Below, piece by piece: positions 5,144 to 9,183 of a stretch of 9,183 nt of DNA. The notes under the pieces were generated by a model that worked only from the letters and a program-made list of their open reading frames with translations, had not been told where the DNA came from and ran no database searches. The stretch is taken from positions 1 to 9,183 of the forward strand of contig QAML01000095.1 in the NCBI GenBank assembly GCA_003150315.1, written 5' to 3'. The position numbers and the translations under genes were made by a program. Numbering within the stretch: the first letter of the stretch is position 1; each line of letters starts with the position of its first letter. Source of the DNA: Prevotellaceae bacterium. GTDB lineage: Bacteria > Bacteroidota > Bacteroidia > Bacteroidales > Bacteroidaceae.

Positions 5144-5164
5144 TTTTGAAAGTGCACGGTCAAA
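5144..5164 (+). repeat. Module-boundary repeat, copy 5 (main form)
   Basis: Core GAAAGTGCACGGTCAAA preceded by a T-run. The identity with copy 3 continues through GGCTTTTT. It separates the coat module from the adsorption module. On the minus strand it adjoins the Shine-Dalgarno of the 95-aa gene. Confidence 0.9.
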
Positions 5165-5198
5165 GGCTTTTTCCATCGGTAAAAACAGGGGCGAGGAG

Positions 5199-5228
5199 CG
5201 CCGGGGATACCCTGGGATACCCCCGGCG
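5199..5228 (-). terminator. GC-rich hairpin at the end of the adsorption module
   Basis: CGCCGGGG pairs with CCCCGGCG. The loop holds a near-repeat of GGGATACCC. A T5 run follows only about 17 nt later on the minus strand, inside an AT hairpin next to copy 5. It is probably a weak terminator for the unit that ends with the 54-aa gene. Confidence 0.5.
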
Positions 5229-5260
5229 GCAAAGAGGGCGCAGAGGGCCGGGAAATGGCC

Positions 5261-5425
5261 TCAAAGCCAGCTTGTTATAAAACTAAGCACAGCCGATATA
5301 ATAGAGAGCACAGCAGTGACCAGCTTAATCAAGACCATAAGGGAAAGGGCAGATACCAGAGCCAGAAGGGGGAGACGCAAAATTAAGGGTATCCACTCAA
5401 GGGCGGGAGAAAGGACACTGAACAC
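5261..5425 (-). CDS. Mini membrane protein (54 aa)
   Basis: The GTG start at 5425 lies after AGGTGATGGAGC, 11 nt from the stop of the previous gene. The product begins MFSVLSPALEWIPLILRL and is nearly all hydrophobic through ALVSALSLMVLI, with a single Lys (KLV) before a second hydrophobic stretch ending ITSWL. It could be one long or two short membrane helices. It is the last gene of the adsorption module. The size fits the small minor coat proteins (pVII/pIX type) of filamentous phages, but there is no sequence motif to prove it. Confidence 0.62.
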   Translation of the reverse strand: MFSVLSPALEWIPLILRLPLLALVSALSLMVLIKLVTAVLSIISAVLSFITSWL

Positions 5426-5436
5426 GCTCCATCACC

Positions 5437-5592
5437 TCATAGGATAAAATTCCGTATCATCACAAGGCTGACCGCCACGGCGAAGAACAGGGCAATCACG
5501 ACTTTTAGGGCAAGGGGGAAAGCGCCCCAGAGGTCCAACATGAAAGTGAACACGGGCTGTATACCGGTAATCAGTCTAATGAGTAAGCCCAT
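5437..5592 (-). CDS. Mini membrane protein (51 aa)
   Basis: The ATG at 5592 follows GAGGAGGTAGACGT, a strong ribosome binding site inside the end of the 609-aa gene, which it overlaps by 22 nt. The product begins MGLLIRLITGIQPVFTFM. Its second half is a membrane helix (VVIALFFAVAVSLVMI) that ends RNFIL. The overlap and strong site show it is translated with the adsorption protein. Its size and single helix suit a minor coat or assembly partner of that protein. The family is not recognised. Confidence 0.68.
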   Translation of the reverse strand: MGLLIRLITGIQPVFTFMLDLWGAFPLALKVVIALFFAVAVSLVMIRNFIL

Positions 5593-7400
5593 ACGTCTAC
5601 CTCCTCAGCGGGGCCGAATTCATTTCGGAAGGTTACATTATCGTCACTGAACCAGCCGAAAAAGCCAGTCAGATTATCAATACTCAAAAGGTCCATAACC
5701 CACTGGACGGTCTGTATGATAAGGTCCGTCACTGTGACAATAACATTCTCCACCAGATATTCCAGACCAGCCGCAAGACCATTAACGATTGCAGAAATCA
5801 AGGAGCGGAACAGGTTTCCAAGCCAGGAGAACCAGCTTTCGTCCTCCGATGAATCGCCGCCAGAGGGCGGACCTGGCTGGCCAGTGCCATCATATTGCTT
5901 GTACGTTTCACCGCAGGCAGAACAGGTATAGACGGTATAGCCAAGCTTTGTAATATCGCCGCTCTCACTAACTTCCGTTTCCACCGTCTCCGTTACTTCC
6001 CAAGCGTGGCCGGTGGCCGGGATATATTCATCCCTGGTATGGCCGCACAATTCGCAAGTATAACGACGCACACCCGAAACCAAACAAGTGGGCTCGGTAA
6101 TCGTCTCCGAAGTATAAACATGCTGACAAACGTCAGATTCACGTTCCGTAGCAATTACATAATTATACTCTTGAATAAATATTGCGTTGGTAAAATAATC
6201 CGCCGTATTGTCAAAGTCTTGGTCCTCAACAGGCGTATCCAGGCCGCACACATACAAGGCGTCATCCAAATAAAAGAGGCAGAGAGTACGAATATCAATA
6301 TTATTATAGACATATGTACTTTCCGGAAGCTCAAGGCGATAACCACGGACAGAGGGCGAATAGCCATATGTCCAACCGGTACACTGATACTGCTCACCCG
6401 TTACCGGCTCCGTGAAAATCATCGTCTGTTCATCGAACAGATTCGGGTCCCAAACATTTGTTACGTTACCACCGCTGTCCGTAGAGCCGATATAATACTT
6501 AGTGCTGTAATCATAACTATTGTAAGTGTTAATTGTCTGCATCAAGGAGGCCAGACGAGTGGAAGAAGGGAGAACCGTGTGCCCATTACGGTAAATAGAA
6601 GGCAACAACAATATAGTAGAATTAACTAATACATGATCGTAAAAAGAACTAGAAGAATTCCGCAAATTTACATAAAGCTTCAAAGCAACACGATACAAAT
6701 TACTGGCATCAAGATAAACGGAGACCGTAGTCCAATCAATAGAAAGAGTATCTAAAGATGTATCAGATGAATAACTTTTAGTTGACGACGCAGATACAAC
6801 CGTAGTCCAGGTATTCCCGCCGTCAGAGGACATTTGAATGGAGGAAAAATCACCGACTGATGAATACGAATTAGTGTAACCCGCACCACCATCAAAGATA
6901 TAATAACTACTTTCAGAAACAGAAAAAGGTGCAGAAGTAAAGACAGTTGAATACTGCCAATAACTAGGGCCTCCAGTACCACGCCTAGTTTGCGAACCAG
7001 TAAAAAATGAAACCGAATTACCCGTAATATCTAGTTCAGAACAACCGAGATCATCAAGATCATCACTCAACTCAGGGTTAAAATAAAGGGCAGGAGAAAA
7101 AGCCGTATCTGAAAAAGAAACCGTTGTGCTAGGAAGGGAGGAGACGTAAGTGTCGTAGGAATTCTCAAATGAACTACCACCATGGACTAAAGCATTCCAC
7201 CAATCTACTGTAGACCAATCTCCCGAGCCTTCAATATAAACGCCATCTGTTCCAATATGATAAGTTGCGTTTCCGATTAAGTCACTCAAGTAGCACACAT
7301 TATAAGAGAGCATATCAAGGACATTAGCAGAGGCAGATACTACTACACAAAATAAGATCGTGACAAAGCAAAGGACAAATGCTATAATCCTCTTAATCAA
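5571..7400 (-). CDS. Large secreted adsorption-type protein (609 aa, pIII-like position)
   Basis: TTG start at 7400 after GGGGGCGGTGATTC. A signal peptide (KRIIAFVLCFVTILFCVVV, likely cut after ASA near residue 25) leads to a long Ser/Tyr/Asp-rich, beta-looking region (about 26-420) with few Cys. At about 425-505 there are two Cys-rich units, with TCELCGHTRDEYIPATGH in the first and YTCSACGETYKQY in the second. This short repeat type is common in surface proteins of Clostridia. A Gly/Pro linker follows, then a hydrophobic/amphipathic C-terminal region (about 516-585, WLGNLFRSLISAIVNGLAAG) and an acidic tail. The plan is exported binding domains plus a C-terminal anchor, like pIII adsorption proteins; the function is inferred from plan and position. 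The N-terminal half is visibly AT-richer than the rest, which suggests an exchanged receptor-binding part. Confidence 0.75.
   Translation of the reverse strand: MIKRIIAFVLCFVTILFCVVVSASANVLDMLSYNVCYLSDLIGNATYHIGTDGVYIEGSGDWSTVDWWNALVHGGSSFENSYDTYVSSLPSTTVSFSDTAFSPALYFNPELSDDLDDLGCSELDITGNSVSFFTGSQTRRGTGGPSYWQYSTVFTSAPFSVSESSYYIFDGGAGYTNSYSSVGDFSSIQMSSDGGNTWTTVVSASSTKSYSSDTSLDTLSIDWTTVSVYLDASNLYRVALKLYVNLRNSSSSFYDHVLVNSTILLLPSIYRNGHTVLPSSTRLASLMQTINTYNSYDYSTKYYIGSTDSGGNVTNVWDPNLFDEQTMIFTEPVTGEQYQCTGWTYGYSPSVRGYRLELPESTYVYNNIDIRTLCLFYLDDALYVCGLDTPVEDQDFDNTADYFTNAIFIQEYNYVIATERESDVCQHVYTSETITEPTCLVSGVRRYTCELCGHTRDEYIPATGHAWEVTETVETEVSESGDITKLGYTVYTCSACGETYKQYDGTGQPGPPSGGDSSEDESWFSWLGNLFRSLISAIVNGLAAGLEYLVENVIVTVTDLIIQTVQWVMDLLSIDNLTGFFGWFSDDNVTFRNEFGPAEEVDVWAYSLD
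7360..7388 (+). promoter_or_regulatory. Sigma-A type promoter for the 107-aa gene
   Basis: GTGACA, a 17-bp spacer and a perfect TATAAT on the plus strand. It lies inside the first codons of the opposite-strand 609-aa gene, so its transcript would start near 7395 and leave a leader of about 40 nt with AAAAGGAG before the ATG at 7434. It is the best promoter I can see in the window. Confidence 0.8.
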
Positions 7401-7433
7401 AGAATCACCGCCCCCAAAAAGGAGAAGACAAAA

Positions 7434-7757
7434 ATGAAAGTATACTTAATTTTAGGAACCATTACACTAATTGGAATTGTAGTCTTTCCACCAATTGGAA
7501 TAATTGGCCTAATTGCATTTTTGCTCAAAGGTACATACAATATCATCAAACGCCTAATCAAATTCACAGCGAAAACAATATACGAAGAAAAAGAGAAAGC
7601 GCACCTGAAATACAAGGGCCAAAACAACAGAAATGCAAGAGCCTATACGCAGGCCGATTTTGACACATGGAAAGCCGCGAAAGAGAAAGCCAAGGACCAG
7701 AGCGGTTTTATTGATCTGGATGTACTGGCGGGACTGATGCGGAGTAGGAGCGTCTGA
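7434..7757 (+). CDS. Autonomous small membrane protein (107 aa), moron-like
   Basis: The ATG lies 8-9 nt after AAAAGGAGAAG. The N-terminal third is strongly hydrophobic (LGTITLIGIVVFPPIGIIGL, then IAFLLK), giving one or two membrane helices split by PP. The rest is a basic/charged cytoplasmic tail with KTIYEEKEKAHLKYKGQ and DFDTWKAAKEKAKDQ, then a short hydrophobic/acidic motif (FIDLDVLAGLM). It has its own promoter (7360-7388) and terminator (7761-7791), faces the surrounding phage genes and is AT-rich. These are the marks of a phage moron, expressed from the prophage independently. Candidate roles are superinfection exclusion or another host-changing membrane function. The family is not recognised. 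Confidence 0.78.
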   Translation: MKVYLILGTITLIGIVVFPPIGIIGLIAFLLKGTYNIIKRLIKFTAKTIYEEKEKAHLKYKGQNNRNARAYTQADFDTWKAAKEKAKDQSGFIDLDVLAGLMRSRSV

Positions 7758-7760
7758 GAG

Positions 7761-7791
7761 GAAACCGTGAGAAATCACGGTTTCTTTTTTT
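7761..7791 (+). terminator. Intrinsic terminator of the 107-aa gene
   Basis: GAAACCGTGA and TCACGGTTTC form a perfect 10-bp stem with a GAAA tetraloop, followed by seven T. It begins 3 nt after the stop codon. The T-run is shared with copy 6 of the boundary repeat. Confidence 0.92.
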
Positions 7792-7808
7792 GAAAGTGCA
7801 CGGTCAAA
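7788..7808 (+). repeat. Module-boundary repeat, copy 6 (left arm of inverted pair)
   Basis: Core GAAAGTGCACGGTCAAA directly after the terminator T-run. Its last part (7801-7807) is the 3' acceptor strand of the tRNA-like fold on the minus strand. It pairs with copy 7 over 19 positions (7789-7807 with 7874-7892) with one non-Watson-Crick position. Confidence 0.9.
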
Positions 7809-7880
7809 TGAGACTTGAACTCATATACCCAAGCAAAGTTGTATTGCGGCCGCAACGCTTTACCATTAAGCTATTGACTG
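7801..7880 (-). tRNA. tRNA-like element without a normal anticodon arm
   Basis: Read on the minus strand, the 80-nt segment has a 7-position acceptor (one A/C mismatch), TA, and a D arm GCTT-AATGGTA-AAGC with the conserved GG in the loop. It also has a perfect T arm ATGAG-TTCAAGT-CTCAT with the TTCAA core. The 32-nt region between D and T arms is too long and offers no 5+7+5 anticodon arm with T33. Its centre is the 12-bp palindrome TTGCGGCCGCAA (7844-7855). CCA is not encoded. The acceptor stem continues through the flanking inverted boundary repeats. It may be a decayed tRNA, an integration site derived from one, or a tRNA-mimicking structure. It lies between the Rep operon and the 107-aa gene. 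Confidence 0.6.
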
Positions 7881-7892
7881 TGCACTTTCAAA
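7874..7892 (-). repeat. Module-boundary repeat, copy 7 (only inverted copy)
   Basis: TTGACTGTGCACTTTCAAA on the plus strand is the reverse complement of the repeat, with AGTCAA replacing GGTCAA. It is the only copy in this orientation. With copy 6 it flanks the tRNA-like fold as an inverted pair. GGGAG follows it, but no gene starts there on the plus strand. Confidence 0.88.
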
Positions 7893-7909
7893 GGGAGTGC
7901 CTTTATACT

Positions 7910-7948
7910 GCCCTCCCTGTTCGGCCGAACGCCCGGCGCAGGGAGGGC
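7910..7948 (-). terminator. Hairpin at the end of the Rep operon
   Basis: GCCCTCCCTG pairs with CAGGGAGGGC, and the loop contains the palindrome TTCGGCCGAA. It starts 7 nt beyond the stop of the 72-aa gene. There is no T-run on the minus strand, so termination may be partial; alternatively it protects the mRNA end. Confidence 0.6.
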
Positions 7949-7954
7949 AACAAG

Positions 7955-8173
7955 CTAAACGGATTTTTTCATCAGAAAAAACAGGACATTCAGGAATACA
8001 GAGAATACAAGGACAGCCCCAAGGAAAAGAACCAGGAGAACGGCAACAAGGGGGATCTCCGCACGGAAGAACAAAAGCGCCAACCAGAGATAGGCAAACA
8101 GGAGAACGGCAGAGGCAAAGCCGAAAAGAATCCTGCGGGAGAGCGGGAGCCAGGGGCGAAGCCGGTCAAACAT
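7955..8173 (-). CDS. Small protein with two membrane helices (72 aa)
   Basis: The ATG at 8173 is preceded by AAAAGGAGGAGTGAGG and overlaps the end of the 90-aa gene by 8 nt. A basic N-terminus (MFDRLRPWLPLSRR) is followed by two hydrophobic spans (about 15-36 and 40-66) and the tail MKKSV, so both ends are probably cytoplasmic. It is the last gene of the Rep operon. It may be an inner-membrane assembly or virion protein. No motif is recognised. The A/T-rich last codons form part of a hairpin (7962-7982) like those near boundary copies 3 and 5. Confidence 0.7.
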   Translation of the reverse strand: MFDRLRPWLPLSRRILFGFASAVLLFAYLWLALLFFRAEIPLVAVLLVLFLGAVLVFSVFLNVLFFLMKKSV

Positions 8174-8438
8174 CCTCACTCCTCCTTTTATATTCAGACA
8201 ACAAACGCCCACAAGCCGGACAATACGCAGGAGAGTAGAACCCTACAAGTTGCCATCGAAAGCCATCCCAACGCTCAAACAAAATACTCAAAGGGCGCCC
8301 ACCTCCGCTTGAAACAAAAATGCCAAAACCAGCAGCACACTTCCCAACGGAAAAATAGGCAAGATCATTCTCAGAAGTTAATTCATCGTCTACAAGAGCA
8401 TTATTGCATATAAAACAAGGAGAATTAGTCATCCTCAT
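8166..8438 (-). CDS. Small zinc-ribbon-like protein (90 aa)
   Basis: Start at the ATG at 8438 (MRMTNSPC) or at the in-frame ATG at 8432; both overlap the end of the 68-aa gene (GAGGATGACTAA), so coupling is likely. The longer open frame to 8546 would lie largely inside the neighbouring gene and is not preferred. Two CxxC pairs, CFIC at the N-terminus and CPAC near the C-terminus, can hold one zinc ion. Between them is a compact region (about residues 15-70) with FERWDGFRWQLVGFY. The C-terminus is basic (KRRSEDV). It is possibly a DNA- or RNA-binding accessory of replication or a regulator. The family is not recognised. Confidence 0.7.
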   Translation of the reverse strand: MRMTNSPCFICNNALVDDELTSENDLAYFSVGKCAAGFGIFVSSGGGRPLSILFERWDGFRWQLVGFYSPAYCPACGRLLSEYKRRSEDV

Positions 8439-8631
8439 CACCCGCCAATTCACAACCGGCAACAAAAGCCGACGCCAGAACCAGAGTAGGAATACCGGAA
8501 CGAAGCAGGGAATGAACGATAAAGCCGAGACAAACCGCAAGGTCATCCGGAGAACCGGAAAAAATTACCGAACACTCTTTCGAACCAAGAGCACGAACCG
8601 CAGAAACACAACAAGATTTATTTTCGCTCAT
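8425..8631 (-). CDS. Small hypothetical protein downstream of Rep (68 aa)
   Basis: The ATG at 8631 follows GAGGTAATGTT, 13 nt past the Rep stop. The product starts MSENKSCCVSAVRAL, contains SVIFSGSPDDLAVCLGFIV, then a hydrophobic stretch (IPTLVLASAFVAG) and the acidic end GDEDD. The centre resembles small phage proteins with a 'G-S-x-x-D-L' turn and a following helix, but I cannot name the family. It overlaps the next gene by 14 nt, which places it firmly in the Rep operon. Confidence 0.7.
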   Translation of the reverse strand: MSENKSCCVSAVRALGSKECSVIFSGSPDDLAVCLGFIVHSLLRSGIPTLVLASAFVAGCELAGDEDD

Positions 8632-8644
8632 AACATTACCTCAT

Positions 8645-9183
8645 TCACAATTCCATCTGTTCAACAAATTCGCTATCCGAATCGTTAGCCCAGTCATAAC
8701 GATGTATGTAGGCGTAGACGCTGGGCCATTCGGAACGAGTGCCATTTTCGCCGAACTCAATAACTTTATGGATACGGCGAAAAAATGCTTCCCGGCTTTC
8801 CCTATCTACGTTCAGATACTGACTATCCGGAGGAATGTTCGTCAGGATAAAGACCTTTGTAAAACAGGCTTGCCGGTTGAAATAGCGGCACGGGAGAAGA
8901 AGCGGATAGCCGTCCAAATAGTTCAGCATATCACCATGTTTCAGACCGCCTCGGAACTCTTCAAAGATAAGCACGTCCTGTCCGTCGTAGGTATCAAACG
9001 GATGCTTGTAATCAGTGACACGGTAGCAATTACCATAGCCGTACTTATCCATAACAGAGCGGGTCTTACCAGAGCCGGTTTTACCGAACATATAGACGAC
9101 TTCCATATCACGCCAGGAGGAAGCAAACTCCGCATCACGGTACATAGAGCGGACACGCTCAATCTTGTCTATCTCTTTGTAGG
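8645..9183 (-). CDS. rep: Rep protein with CRESS-type superfamily 3 helicase domain (C-terminal part; runs off right edge)
   Basis: The frame is open from the right edge, so the N-terminus is outside the window; about 179 residues are visible. Walker A reads MFGKTGSGKTR, Walker B reads VLIFEEFRGG, and motif C reads VFILTNIPP with the sensor Asn. This order and spacing, together with FRRIHKVIEF after them, is that of Rep proteins of CRESS-DNA viruses and the related bacterial and phytoplasma plasmids. The nicking HUH endonuclease domain expected upstream is not visible. Rep would nick one strand at the origin, become covalently attached and drive rolling-circle replication with its helicase. 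It is the first visible gene of a four-gene operon. A CRESS-type Rep together with inovirus structural genes implies a replication module exchange relative to Ff-type phages. Confidence 0.87.
   Translation of the reverse strand, partial: YKEIDKIERVRSMYRDAEFASSWRDMEVVYMFGKTGSGKTRSVMDKYGYGNCYRVTDYKHPFDTYDGQDVLIFEEFRGGLKHGDMLNYLDGYPLLLPCRYFNRQACFTKVFILTNIPPDSQYLNVDRESREAFFRRIHKVIEFGENGTRSEWPSVYAYIHRYDWANDSDSEFVEQMEL

Noticed and set aside
5541..5555. Possible eighth boundary repeat (TGAAAGTGAACACGG)
   Set aside because: It has two extra bases in the centre, loses the GTGCAC palindrome, lacks the right arm and lies inside the coding part of the 51-aa gene.
5895..6629. Plus-strand frame of 244 aa
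   Set aside because: It lies wholly within the 609-aa gene on the other strand, with no RBS or recognisable motif.
7801..7880. Ordinary functional tRNA
   Set aside because: The anticodon region is about 10 nt too long and lacks a T33-type loop, and the acceptor has a mismatch, so it is listed only as tRNA-like.
586..7892. CRISPR array
   Set aside because: The repeats are too far apart, intervals vary from about 60 to over 2600 bp and contain genes, and there are no cas genes.
7790..8413. Plus-strand frame of 207 aa over the Rep operon end
   Set aside because: Its composition is an antisense artefact (Lys/Gln/Glu-rich). It would run through the tRNA-like element and lies opposite two minus-strand genes with good RBS and coupled starts.

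Overview
The window looks like most of a filamentous phage (inovirus-type) genome or prophage from a Gram-positive host, probably a gut Clostridia lineage. The grounds are: a Zot/pI-type ATPase with Walker A and B motifs and no large extracytoplasmic domain; a block of very small single-span membrane proteins of major-coat size; signal-peptide proteins with C-terminal anchors; AGGAGG-type ribosome binding sites with several TTG/GTG starts; and a partial Rep with a CRESS-type superfamily 3 helicase domain at the right edge. The assignment rests on motifs and gene order, not on a database search.

Layout. 1-572 (minus): N-terminal part of an IS30-family DDE transposase, cut by the window edge. 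573-968: no gene, but a dense block of inverted repeats (711-917) resembling a single-strand origin or packaging region. 969-2066 (plus): a SprT-like zinc metalloprotease and two small unknown genes, then a terminator hairpin. 2212-2952 (minus): Zot-like ATPase. 3030-5129 (minus): the coat module, in transcription order a 95-aa membrane protein, a 193-aa secreted and anchored protein, three small coat-like proteins (45, 56 and 62 aa) and a 195-aa secreted protein that ends in a coat-like segment. 5261-7400 (minus): a 609-aa secreted adsorption-type protein followed by two mini membrane proteins (51 and 54 aa). 7434-7757 (plus): a 107-aa membrane protein with its own promoter and terminator. 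7801-7880 (minus): a tRNA-like fold. 7955-9183 (minus): the Rep operon (Rep, 68 aa, 90 aa, 72 aa).

The most striking feature is a roughly 22-bp near-palindrome with core GAAAGTGCACGGTCAAA. It occurs seven times, always at a boundary between modules. It separates transposase, SprT gene, small genes, zot, coat module, adsorption module, tRNA-like element and Rep module. In three copies it lies directly against the ribosome binding site of the first minus-strand gene of a module (transposase, zot, 95-aa gene). Two copies face each other around the tRNA-like fold and extend its acceptor stem. This gives the genome a cassette-like punctuation that ordinary inovirus organisation does not explain.

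How the parts probably fit: Rep starts rolling-circle replication, perhaps at the structured region 711-917. The small coat proteins coat the ssDNA as it leaves through the membrane, driven by the Zot ATPase. The large secreted proteins sit at the virion tip and bind the host. The IS30-type transposase may integrate the genome, as has been described for some plectroviruses. The SprT-like protease could act on protein-DNA adducts such as Rep-DNA, but that is speculation.
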